This document shows, one piece after another, positions 52,644-61,584 of a stretch of DNA of 64,000 nt (positions within the stretch are counted from its first letter, which is position 1; the number at the start of each line of letters is the position of its first letter). The position numbers were made by a program, and so were the translations under genes. The DNA is taken from assembly GCA_900538355.1 (NCBI GenBank), contig UPXS01000004.1, forward strand, positions 1 to 64,000, written 5' to 3'. The DNA comes from an uncultured Veillonella sp. Lineage in GTDB: Bacteria; Bacillota; Negativicutes; Veillonellales; Veillonellaceae. The notes beneath the pieces are model-generated. The model saw nothing but the letters and a program-made list of their open reading frames with translations, was not told the DNA's origin and did no database searches.

Positions 52644-55037
52644 TCAAGCGTTAGATTCGTTGATAGGAGAATGGCTAAGTGCTGTTTTATAAATTATTTC
52701 AAGTTTTTCACGCAATGGAGATTCATCGACAATCCGTATGGCACAACCTAATTTTAGTAAGTTACGCAAAATATCCTCTTCTTGAAACGGAAGATAATTT
52801 ACCTCTATTGTGAATTCCTTAGCAGCTATATCTTTTGTTTGAATCGTATAATTACTAAAGTAATTAAAGCAACGATCAACTGCGTTATTTAAGTCATGGA
52901 GCTTGAATATAAGGGTTTGTTTAGACTCATTTCTATAGGTGGTGTAAATCGTTTCTAAATCTTCTAATCTCGGTATATCTAATATCGAGATATTGGCAAT
53001 ATCTTGAAGGGAAATGTTGAGGAATGTTTGTGAAACATGATCATAGGCGATGAGTGTATATCCGTTACTTCCTACAGAATACTCTAATCTGCATGGAGAG
53101 ATTTCTTTATCGTTTAGTATAATACGTACATTCTGTTGTATTGCTACTAAACACTGCTTGATAGTATCCATATTAATTGGTGTATCATCTGTCATTGTAG
53201 GAACTTTTCTCCATGTCCCATCAGGGAATGTAGTATTGATATTTTTTAGCTCATTGTCTAATTGTTGACATAGTTCTGGTGAAAGCAACCAATTCGCCCG
53301 GTCATCATTTATAAGGTCTTTTAGAAACAATCGTTCTGCATCAGACATAATAATCAGAGGCAAATCAGATAGAATCGATTCGACGTGCTTGCCATCATTG
53401 CTTGGTTTTATTAGTATATTGGCTAAGTCTAGTTCGTACTTATCATTGGGCAATGATTTTTTATATATTTCTGTTGTTAGTAGCCTACGGTGATTGATTA
53501 AATCCTCGATATCTTGTTTTGTATAGGAGACTCCATTTATCAAATCGAGTTGAATTTGGTATTGTGTCGTAAAGGTAATGGCATTAATATCGTTAAGGAC
53601 TGAAGAGACATAAATACCATTTATATCGGTGTCTCTTTTAGAGGCTTGTTTTTGTAGTCCCTTTTTTGCACCACTATTTTCTTTTGGTATAAGAAATGGA
53701 TTGTCTTTTTGCTTGATTTTATAACCTTCTGGTTCTTTAAATTCTTTTTCTAAAGAAGCACATAGGTTACTGTAGAACCTCTGCTTTATACTTGGTTTGT
53801 CACTAGATATGATGTGGATATAAGGTAAGTAACTACGTAGTAGAGGAAGCCATTGCAAAATATCTATTGATGTTAATTGTAATTCAATATATTCACTAGT
53901 CGTGTTTAATATGTTTATAAGTGATTTAAACTGTCGTATGAATTGATTGTATAGAGGTTCATATCCTGGAAGTGTCAAGAAATGAAGGATACAGCTATTA
54001 TAATTACTTTTTAAAGGTGCTGGAGTTTGTATAAAATCAGAACTGTTGTATTTCGTTACCTCTAATGATTTGATGCGGTCAATACGATTTATTTGCAGGT
54101 GTCCATTGTTAATACTATGAAGTATATTTTTATTTTCTCCATAATATGTTTCTACTGCCAATGGAGTAACAACTTCCTTTGGTTTACCTGGTTCATAGAA
54201 TGTGAGTCTTACTTTTTTATGGCGATGTAAAGCATCTGCTAAAGGATAGAATATATCTCCATCGATGACATTGTTAGGATTATTATCTTTGAATGTAAAG
54301 TAAGTATTATTAAACCCGTACATTATGGACTCTTGTTGTTGTTTAAGTGAAAGCCCAGTGATCAGATACATAATTTTTTGGAGTAATATGTGACCTGTTG
54401 CTGATGTGAGAGATACATTAGTATAAAAGAATACAGCCATAGCAAGCTCTTCGAGCTGCTGCTTAGTTAAACTATCAAGAATAGTATTTTTTATAGAATA
54501 TAAATATCCTTTACTACGCTCCTTTTTTTCTATGACTCCTAATATTTCTAAGGTTTTAACTTGGCGTTTAATATATTGCTGATCCATAACCTTTTCTTTT
54601 TGAGATTGTTTATTTCTCTGTTTATGAAGTATTTTTAGTAATTCTTCGTAGAGATTGCCATAATCAGATAGGCCTAAGTTATTAGTTAAGGTGGTAAGTG
54701 TTATATCATCACTTTCTGTTAGGCCAGCTAAAATACATAATTGTACATAGATTTGTTCTGGAACAGCAGCATATAATTCATATAAATTATTTAAGTAGTT
54801 ATATCCATCTATAAAATCATTTTTTTCTAAATGATGAATACTTGCTTTGCCAATTCGTTGCGTATAGATATGGCGCATAATATCAAAATAATCAAGGCGA
54901 CGTATGATATCGTCATGTTGGCTTCCCTTGATACCACGTACATTGGCTTTCCCTCTATTGTGATTACCAAAGGTTAAGCTACGAATAAATTGACGCATGC
55001 TAGCGAGATCGTTTAAATAGTTAGTACTTGTAGCCAT
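52644..55037 (-). CDS. Large WYL-domain regulator (two WYL modules)
   Basis: 797 residues. Helix-rich N-terminus (about 1-170) with a probable winged helix (QYIKRQVKTLEILGVIEKKE, RSKGYLYSI), a first WYL module (about 255-320: LADALHRHKKVRLTFYEPGK, INRIDRIKSLEV) and a second one late in the protein (NVRIILNDKEISPCRLEYSV) with a WCX-like end (AKEFTIEVNYLPFQEEDILR). WYL domains bind nucleic acid or nucleotide ligands and often control defence genes. It is divergent from the first CARF-HEPN gene with 157 bases between starts. Confidence 0.78.
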   Translation of the reverse strand: MATSTNYLNDLASMRQFIRSLTFGNHNRGKANVRGIKGSQHDDIIRRLDYFDIMRHIYTQRIGKASIHHLEKNDFIDGYNYLNNLYELYAAVPEQIYVQLCILAGLTESDDITLTTLTNNLGLSDYGNLYEELLKILHKQRNKQSQKEKVMDQQYIKRQVKTLEILGVIEKKERSKGYLYSIKNTILDSLTKQQLEELAMAVFFYTNVSLTSATGHILLQKIMYLITGLSLKQQQESIMYGFNNTYFTFKDNNPNNVIDGDIFYPLADALHRHKKVRLTFYEPGKPKEVVTPLAVETYYGENKNILHSINNGHLQINRIDRIKSLEVTKYNSSDFIQTPAPLKSNYNSCILHFLTLPGYEPLYNQFIRQFKSLINILNTTSEYIELQLTSIDILQWLPLLRSYLPYIHIISSDKPSIKQRFYSNLCASLEKEFKEPEGYKIKQKDNPFLIPKENSGAKKGLQKQASKRDTDINGIYVSSVLNDINAITFTTQYQIQLDLINGVSYTKQDIEDLINHRRLLTTEIYKKSLPNDKYELDLANILIKPSNDGKHVESILSDLPLIIMSDAERLFLKDLINDDRANWLLSPELCQQLDNELKNINTTFPDGTWRKVPTMTDDTPINMDTIKQCLVAIQQNVRIILNDKEISPCRLEYSVGSNGYTLIAYDHVSQTFLNISLQDIANISILDIPRLEDLETIYTTYRNESKQTLIFKLHDLNNAVDRCFNYFSNYTIQTKDIAAKEFTIEVNYLPFQEEDILRNLLKLGCAIRIVDESPLREKLEIIYKTALSHSPINESNA

Positions 55038-55194
55038 AATTATCTCCCTTACTCATATATAGCCCCAACTATACAAAGATATTCTTAATTATGAATATAA
55101 CATGATACAATATAAAATGTAAGGAAAATATCGTAGTAAGTCTAACGTATTAAAGTTTGTTTTGATAATGGAGTATTGGGTAGGGGAAGTTAGT
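55038..55194. promoter_or_regulatory. Divergent promoter region between WYL and CARF genes
   Basis: 157 AT-rich bases that must hold both promoters. TATAAT-like sequence lies near 55105 (ATACAATATAAAATG). No clear palindrome was recognised. The position makes it the natural operator site for the WYL regulator. Confidence 0.5.
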
Positions 55195-57264
55195 ATGGCA
55201 ATACATAATCTATTTTTAACATTTTTGAGTCCTGTAAATAATCAGGAGCCTAAGCGTCTTATTAATGAAGATATAGATGATTCAATACGGGATATTATCA
55301 CGACTAACGAATCTGCGCTGAAATATATCTTATATCATACATGGAAGGCTAATTTATCTTTTGATAAGATATTTTTGATTTGTACAGATGCTGTTAAGAC
55401 GGGAAAAAATGGTGAGCAGTCATCATACGATATTTTTAAATCAAGAATGGCGAACTTTTACAAACAACAAGGACAAGATGTAGATGCGCTAGAACATAGT
55501 CTTGTTCCGGTTTCTTGTGGGGGAAATCTAGATGATATAGATTTAATCAAAGAAAGTATTATCGATGTATCAAAGCGTATCCTTGAATTCAAATCTAGTA
55601 TTGATATGACTAAAGATAAGATATGTTTGTATATGGATACTACTGGAGGGCCTCGTAATGCAGCGATGATTTTGTTGGTCATTAGTCGGATGATGGCGTA
55701 CCACGGAATTGTTGTAGCAGATATGTATTATTCTAGCTATAAAAATATTAAAAATGAATCAGATCAAATTACGGTTCATCGTGTATTAGATATCTATAAT
55801 CTGTTTGATATCGTGGCAGGTTTTGAGGAATTTAAATTATTTGGTAGTGCTAAAAAATTGAATGCTCACTTTAAGCCTAATGAAATGGATAATAGTGACT
55901 CAGATGCTATAAGTGATAAGGATGACAATACATCTATTATAGCCATTCATGAATTATTGTCGGCCATGGATAGTTTTTCCGAAGCTATTAATATCTCCAG
56001 TCGTGGATCCTTTGAAACATCTATTAAACGGTTAGATGAAAGTTTAGCTTTGGTGAGTGATACAACTAATAAACTATCTAATAATAAAGACTTTGAACAA
56101 GATTTGGTAACACTTTTAAAAGAACCTATTGAAGAATCATATGCTACATTGTTGGAACAACATAGAAAGAATAGCTCTGATGAGCTAGCCTACATTGACT
56201 GGTGTTTAGACCATGATTATCTGCAACAAGCTTTAACCCTATTTTACGAATATGTGCCAGAATATGCAGTGAATAAAGGTATCATTTCATGTAACCAAAC
56301 AGAATTTTATCAATACTATAAAAGTCAGAAAGAGAATAAAAAGAATATTGATAAAGATATCAGAGCACTATCTATGCAATTATTTAATACGATTAATCGT
56401 AAGAAAGGTGATAGGCTATTATCGATTATTGATAAAGAAAAAGCGTGTATTGCACTAAATGTATCTAAAGAAATTAATAGATACATAGAAAAGATTGCTA
56501 ATGAGAAACGACGAATTCGTGTTATAGAAAAGGACATAGTACAGCAAAAAGAACGTTTAAATATATTTACTAATACTATGACTACTAAACTGATAGAAAA
56601 TTGTGAAAAATATTTAAATGAGTATAGATACACCTTGTATTGCCAAGATGAAAATGATACTACACAGTTTTCCTTGCTTGAATTAATACATTTTTTGAAG
56701 GATATCCTTAAAGATGCAAGTAAAATTATAAGGGTTAATGATATATTGGAGTCATTGCGAAAACATATTATTTCTGAAATTAGTAAGGGCAACAAGTTTA
56801 GCGAGTATATTATTTGTGATCGAGAAAATGGTTTGATCTCTATGCGTCAGTCAAGTTCTTTTGCGTATAACACTGTATGTAATGCCATTTTAGATGTATT
56901 CCTAATTAAGAATGAAAATGGTAAGACTGACTATAAACAAGGCAAATATAAAAATTTAATATATTATAAGTTTCCAGATCTCGAAGAATGGCATATCACA
57001 TATACTAAAGAGCTTATTGCAAAATATCCTCATAATAAATTAGAAATGCCTTTATTTGATATTCCAGGTGTATTTATTCCTCATGTAGATGAAAAATCAA
57101 TTATTGATACATTAGAATTTATGGATCAGTATTTTGAAATTAAAAAAGCACGGAATGATACGAATCATGCTAATAAAGAGGCACAATGCAAGTATACAAC
57201 CTCAAAGGAATTACGTAGAGAAATACGGAAATGTGTTGAACAAGCGAGACGATTGAGTAAATAA
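55195..57264 (+). CDS. CARF-HEPN protein 1 (candidate cyclic-oligonucleotide-activated RNase)
   Basis: 689 residues. N-terminal CARF-type Rossmann domain: MAIHNLFLTFLSPVN at the start and the ligand motif MDTTGGPRNAAM (148-155), preceded by a hydrophobic strand. The middle is helical. Near the C-terminus ARNDTNHAN gives R653-x4-H658, the RNase signature of HEPN domains. Proteins of this kind (Csm6, Csx1 and relatives) are switched on by cyclic oligoadenylate from Cas10. It is larger than typical Csm6. The start at 55195 matches the N-terminus of the paralogue and follows AGGGGAAG. Confidence 0.85.
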   Translation: MAIHNLFLTFLSPVNNQEPKRLINEDIDDSIRDIITTNESALKYILYHTWKANLSFDKIFLICTDAVKTGKNGEQSSYDIFKSRMANFYKQQGQDVDALEHSLVPVSCGGNLDDIDLIKESIIDVSKRILEFKSSIDMTKDKICLYMDTTGGPRNAAMILLVISRMMAYHGIVVADMYYSSYKNIKNESDQITVHRVLDIYNLFDIVAGFEEFKLFGSAKKLNAHFKPNEMDNSDSDAISDKDDNTSIIAIHELLSAMDSFSEAINISSRGSFETSIKRLDESLALVSDTTNKLSNNKDFEQDLVTLLKEPIEESYATLLEQHRKNSSDELAYIDWCLDHDYLQQALTLFYEYVPEYAVNKGIISCNQTEFYQYYKSQKENKKNIDKDIRALSMQLFNTINRKKGDRLLSIIDKEKACIALNVSKEINRYIEKIANEKRRIRVIEKDIVQQKERLNIFTNTMTTKLIENCEKYLNEYRYTLYCQDENDTTQFSLLELIHFLKDILKDASKIIRVNDILESLRKHIISEISKGNKFSEYIICDRENGLISMRQSSSFAYNTVCNAILDVFLIKNENGKTDYKQGKYKNLIYYKFPDLEEWHITYTKELIAKYPHNKLEMPLFDIPGVFIPHVDEKSIIDTLEFMDQYFEIKKARNDTNHANKEAQCKYTTSKELRREIRKCVEQARRLSK

Positions 57265-57272
57265 TTAAAATA

Positions 57273-57314
57273 ATGGCAAATACCATTCAAGTTTTAAAAG
57301 GTATTTGCCATTTA
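57273..57314. terminator. Bidirectional terminator between the CARF genes
   Basis: AATGGCAAATACC pairs with GGTATTTGCCATT around a 15-base loop; it serves both convergent genes. Confidence 0.88.
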
Positions 57315-57325
57315 TATATTATTGA

Positions 57326-59335
57326 TTATAGTTTTGTATTTCTAGACATAAAGTCTCTTATATAACGAATCTCTTTTAAACAAAGCTTTATTTGTTCTTG
57401 TATATCAGTACTTTTTTTAAATAAACCACGTTTATTTTCCCTAGCATGGGCGGTATCATTACGACTTGCTTTGAGTATCCTATATAGATTTAATATAGTA
57501 ACTATTTTTGGAATTAAGTCATGATGTTTTTTCAAAATTGGATGTAGAATAAGTCCATTTACATTACATAGAGAATTTGGAAATAAATTAAGTGGATATT
57601 GATAAGTGATAAGATTCCTAAATAAATATGTGAAAATATCTTTAGCGTTAGGATTATTAAAGATTTTAAAAAAAGCATTTCGCACTAAATAGAGCTTTTT
57701 GGAATCAGTAAATTCTATCTCATATTGTTGGTTCATTATAATTAAGTCAGTGGGAATATCTTTATCTAATTCTAATTGATTTTGTAAAAAAGCTAGTAAA
57801 TACTTTCTAAATTCTAATGGCAATTGATTGATTTGTAAGATAGCTTTTCCTGAAAGCGCTAGGTTACTCATAATTTGTAGAAGTTGACTTGGAAGATTAT
57901 TATTATCATTGTTATATGTCATATAATTTAAATATTCTAGAGGTTTTTTTTCTTTTTCTTCCATAATTATAGTATTGATCTCATTTAATAATTGAAGCTC
58001 TAGCTTTGGAAAATCTGTTAATTCTCGTCTTATAGGAGAATTAACAGATAGTTGCGTTCTAACACGATGAGCTTCTTTTCTCAAGCTATTACTTAGATAT
58101 ATACGAAAACATTCTATTATTTTATTTATGATAGAGTCAGAGATTTCCTTAATTTCTTCGAATAGAGGGCCTGTTAGTTCATTAATTTTGTTGAAGTTTT
58201 TGGTAGATGCATGCCCGTTAACATCAGTTTTGGCAGTGAAGATTGTGTTGTTTAAGGAGATTATTTGTGATTTTAATATAACACGAGGTATAAATTCAGA
58301 GAATAATGCTAATGCCTGTTGTAGATAACCATTTTGGATACACCAATCAATATATATTAAATCGTCTTCTTTATCATCCATTACTGGTTTATATGTGCTT
58401 TGAATTTTATTGCTCATTAATTTTAGTGCTTCAAATTCAAAGTTTTTATGATCATTTTTGTTGTTAAGATGAGACGTTTGTTTTGATATTTCGAGTTCTG
58501 TTAGGACTGAGTTAATATCTTCCATAGCGGTTTGGAACATCCCTCGGCTAGACAAACGAATGGCCTCTGAAAAGTCACTCATGGCAGATAATAATTGCTT
58601 GATATGAGTATCTGGTGTTGGTAGTGTTTCTATATATGTTTTTAAGGTATTTACACTACCAAACTGATTAAATTCAGCGAATCCTGTAATCATATCATAA
58701 ATATTATAGATGGAGTTCCCTTCATAAACTAATATTTCATCACGTTTTGTATTGTTTTCACTTACATAAAGGTTTGCATAGAGAATAGAACCAATTTGAA
58801 TACCTTGAAATGCAACTAGCCGAATGATTGCAATCATAAGCATAATGGCAGTACGAGGTCCACCTGTTAAATCAACGTGTAATATAACAGTATCCTCAGG
58901 TGGTTGAGCGTTATAATATTTCATAATAGCTGTAGACATATCGATAATACTATCTTTTAGATTATTTATATCATCAATATTTTTACATTCAATATATGTT
59001 TTAGATGTATCAAAATCAAAATGTGGTACAACATTTGATGTGTATGTTTTAATTTGTTCTTCAAATATATTGAGGGTAGTTTTGTTTAGGTCTGCAACCT
59101 TTGTGTTAGTCACTTCTGGTGTAGTGAAAAAATAAGTTTTTTCTAATATAAAACCTGGAGTTTCTTTATTTTTAATATTAAGCAAATATTTTAAGGCTGA
59201 TTCGCTAGTTTGTAGAATGATGTTGAAAGGTGCCGTTAATTCAGGATTAATAACAGTTTTTTCTACTTTATCTCGATTAAATTTGTCACCGGCATATATG
59301 GCACTTAAAAATGTTAAATAAATATGATGCTCCAT
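57326..59335 (-). CDS. CARF-HEPN protein 2 (paralogue of protein 1)
   Basis: 669 residues. Begins MEHHIYLTFLSAIYAG, with the CARF motif HVDLTGGPRTAIM (D155 to R161) and ASRNDTAHAR near the C-terminus (R625-x4-H630). Shared segments with protein 1 include LLSAMSDFSEAIRLSSRGMF and YIDWCIQNGYLQQALALFSE. It is convergent to protein 1. Two diverged copies side by side suggest specialisation, for example for different ligand sizes or RNA targets. Confidence 0.85.
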   Translation of the reverse strand: MEHHIYLTFLSAIYAGDKFNRDKVEKTVINPELTAPFNIILQTSESALKYLLNIKNKETPGFILEKTYFFTTPEVTNTKVADLNKTTLNIFEEQIKTYTSNVVPHFDFDTSKTYIECKNIDDINNLKDSIIDMSTAIMKYYNAQPPEDTVILHVDLTGGPRTAIMLMIAIIRLVAFQGIQIGSILYANLYVSENNTKRDEILVYEGNSIYNIYDMITGFAEFNQFGSVNTLKTYIETLPTPDTHIKQLLSAMSDFSEAIRLSSRGMFQTAMEDINSVLTELEISKQTSHLNNKNDHKNFEFEALKLMSNKIQSTYKPVMDDKEDDLIYIDWCIQNGYLQQALALFSEFIPRVILKSQIISLNNTIFTAKTDVNGHASTKNFNKINELTGPLFEEIKEISDSIINKIIECFRIYLSNSLRKEAHRVRTQLSVNSPIRRELTDFPKLELQLLNEINTIIMEEKEKKPLEYLNYMTYNNDNNNLPSQLLQIMSNLALSGKAILQINQLPLEFRKYLLAFLQNQLELDKDIPTDLIIMNQQYEIEFTDSKKLYLVRNAFFKIFNNPNAKDIFTYLFRNLITYQYPLNLFPNSLCNVNGLILHPILKKHHDLIPKIVTILNLYRILKASRNDTAHARENKRGLFKKSTDIQEQIKLCLKEIRYIRDFMSRNTKL

Positions 59336-59669
59336 AATAATCTCCTAACTCTAATCTCTAAATGAACCTTACATGAATAATATACCAAATTATATTAAAT
59401 TTATATAGATTTTCATGTTATTAATACGGAAACGGGGCTTCATAGACTTTTAGCTGGATAAGTTTTTGTTTTTTAGTTTTATTGATTCTTTTTGTATTAC
59501 TATTTTCCTCATATGATTAAATTATAGTTTGTGAATAGACCGATGAAGTGCCGAATACATCTTTGGTAATTGAGTTTAAAGAGCCTATCAAGGTAATAGA
59601 TGCAGGACAGATTTTCACAAAAGATAGTAATTTGTGAAAGATAGACCTCATGGAAAACCGCCCCTTATA
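59336..59669. other. Intergenic region with a lone promoter-like element and an open fragment
   Basis: Contains element P4 (59471-59520). Behind it, from about 59543 to 59633, an open stretch reads DEVPNTSLVIEFKEPIKVID and AGQIFTKDSNL before a stop, which looks like the end of a real protein without a start. It may be the remnant of a lost gene. Confidence 0.4.
59471..59520 (+). promoter_or_regulatory. CRISPR-island promoter element P4 (degenerate)
   Basis: TTTAGTTTTATTGATTCTTT with CATATGAT at 59510-59517, 38 bases after TTTAGT. Similar to P1-P3 but with one base lost in the -10 box and slightly different spacing; no micro-peptide follows. Confidence 0.5.
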
Positions 59670-59850
59670 TTGACGTAATTTCATAAAACCCTTATAATTA
59701 CTGTAATCTTAGAAAAATCATTTACCACCAGTATTTATCTATATTGATCGATACTTTTGATCTGATGGGAATATAATTTGACCGTTTACGGTATAAGGTT
59801 TTCCAAAACCTATTTTAAGCCTCATGAATACTGGACTTCTAAGACTCGCT
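59670..59850 (+). promoter_or_regulatory. Leader of CRISPR array 2
   Basis: Promoter TTGACG (59670-59675), 17 bases, TATAAT (59693-59698). Homologous to leader 1 throughout, with the repeat core ACCGTTTACGGTAT at 59781-59794 and the hairpin AGGTTTT-CC-AAAACCT behind it, then CATGAATACTGG shortly before the first repeat. Confidence 0.85.
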
Positions 59851-60097
59851 GTTGCAACAGCACCTACCGTTTACGGTATTGAAACAATAATCATTTATCT
59901 AACGCCCTTAAATACTAATTAGTTGCAACAGCACCTACCGTTTACGGTATTGAAACTTCTATATTGGAAGGGATTGCATTGAAATATTGATAACCGTTGC
60001 AACAGCACCTACCGTTTACGGTATTGAAACTTGTCTAAATTGTCGCGGTTTTCTACAACCATACCAGAGTTGCAACAGCACCTACCGTTTACGGTAT

Positions 60098-60220
60098 GCG
60101 CCGAAGGGTGCGAGACAGCAGAGGAGCAAAGCGACGATGAGGTCCGCACATCTCAAGTGCCTGAACGAAGTGAAGGTAAAACAAAACTAATGAGGTAATA
60201 GTCCTTACCGTTTACGGTAT
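60098..60220 (+). mobile_element. CRISPR-repeat insert, copy g
   Basis: 123 bases starting GCGCCGAAGGGTGCGAGACA. Stem GTGCG-GAC with GTC-CGCAC. First unit of the 197-base triplication. Confidence 0.85.
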
Positions 60221-60294
60221 TGAAACTGACGAGTGATACGCAATTGGATGCCAGCTTCTTTGCTAGTTGCAACAGCACCTACCGTTTACGGTAT

Positions 60295-60417
60295 GCGCCG
60301 AAGGGTGCGAGACAGCAGAGGAGCAAAGCGACGATGAGGTCCGCACATCTCAAGTGCCTGAACGAAGTGAAGGTAAAACAAAACTAATGAGGTAATAGTC
60401 CTTACCGTTTACGGTAT
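60295..60417 (+). mobile_element. CRISPR-repeat insert, copy h
   Basis: Identical with copy g, 197 bases downstream. Confidence 0.85.
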
Positions 60418-60491
60418 TGAAACTGACGAGTGATACGCAATTGGATGCCAGCTTCTTTGCTAGTTGCAACAGCACCTACCGTTTACGGTAT

Positions 60492-60614
60492 GCGCCGAAG
60501 GGTGCGAGACAGCAGAGGAGCAAAGCGACGATGAGGTCCGCACATCTCAAGTGCCTGAACGAAGTGAAGGTAAAACAAAACTAATGAGGTAATAGTCCTT
60601 ACCGTTTACGGTAT
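60492..60614 (+). mobile_element. CRISPR-repeat insert, copy i
   Basis: Identical with copies g and h; the spacer behind it is a different one, which marks the end of the triplication. Confidence 0.85.
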
Positions 60615-60983
60615 TGAAACGGAATATCATATCCCAATGCTTTTGCATATTTAACACATAGTTGCAACAACACCTACCGTTTACGGTATTGAAACGCTAC
60701 AACATAATTATAGCCGTTGATATTTAGTACTGTGCCTAGGTTGCAACAACACCTACCGTTTACGGTATTGAAACTCAGGGCGAACAACGTTTACAGTGTA
60801 AAGAAATGTTTCAGTTGCAACAGCACTTACCGTTTACGGTATTGAAACGCACGACTAGATGCTGTTTCAGGGCGTTTTGCATAGGTTGCAACAGCACTTA
60901 TCGTTTATGGTATTGAGACAAGAAAATACCAGAATTATTAGCTTGTTTTTAAGGGGGCTAATACGACTTGTATATTTACGTAT

Positions 60984-61091
60984 GGAAGGACGCGAGGCAG
61001 CAGTACGATGATGAGGCCCACAAATTCTTACCTGAACGTAATGAAGGTAAAACGAGGTTGATCTGGAAATAGTGTTTACTGTTTACGGTAT
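60984..61091 (+). mobile_element. CRISPR-repeat insert, copy j (decayed)
   Basis: About 108 bases with deletions (GAGGCAGCAGTACGATGATG, then TACCTGAACGTAATGAAGGT) in the degenerate distal part of array 2. The repeat half before it is reduced to TTTACGTAT. Confidence 0.7.
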
Positions 61092-61552
61092 TGACACACA
61101 AATGGATTGAAATTTTGATGACTGAAAATTTCTAAGTTGCAACAGCACCAACCGTTTACGGTATTGAAACTGCTCTTTTGCTACTACTTTGTAACCTTTG
61201 TTAAATGTTGCAACAGCATTTACCGTTTACGGTATTGAAACCTGTTATAATCGAAACAGTTGCGAAGTTCTTCTTCATGTTGCAACACCACCAACCGTTT
61301 TGCAGTATTGAAGCTTAAATTGAGCCATGTTGGTCTCCTCCTTTAGTTAAAGTTGCAACGGCATTTACCATTTACGGTATTGAAACGGAACAGCTTTAAA
61401 GCCGTTAAAATCGGTTATATATAGTTGCAACAGCGCCCACCGTATACGGTATTGAAACTTTTTCATATCTACATTTTCGATAATTGCTTCTTGTTGCAAC
61501 AGAACTTACCGTTTATGGTATTATAAGAAAAACTAAATATAGTAAGATTAAT

Positions 61553-61581
61553 AAAAACCACGGCATTTGCCGTGGTTTTTT
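61553..61581. terminator. Terminator after CRISPR array 2
   Basis: AAAAACCACGGCA pairs with TGCCGTGGTTTTT. Confidence 0.9.
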
Positions 61582-61584
61582 GTT

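Larger units (their letters stand above)
59851..61527 (+). CRISPR. CRISPR array 2 (about 17 repeats)
   Basis: Same 35-base repeat as array 1 (GTTGCAACAGCACCTACCGT then TTACGGTATTGAAAC). The first three repeats are perfect, the distal ones degenerate (AACCGTTTTGCAG, CCCACCGTATACGG), and the last ends in TTATAAG. Repeats 4, 5 and 6 are each split by the structured insert; these three are part of a perfect 197-base tandem triplication that includes the same spacer. A fourth, decayed insert sits around 61000. cas2-cas1 lie downstream. Confidence 0.97.

Noticed and set aside
59987..60190. A 67-codon frame at the start of array 2 with a basic C-terminus
   Set aside because: It runs through two repeats and an insert and is explained by them.
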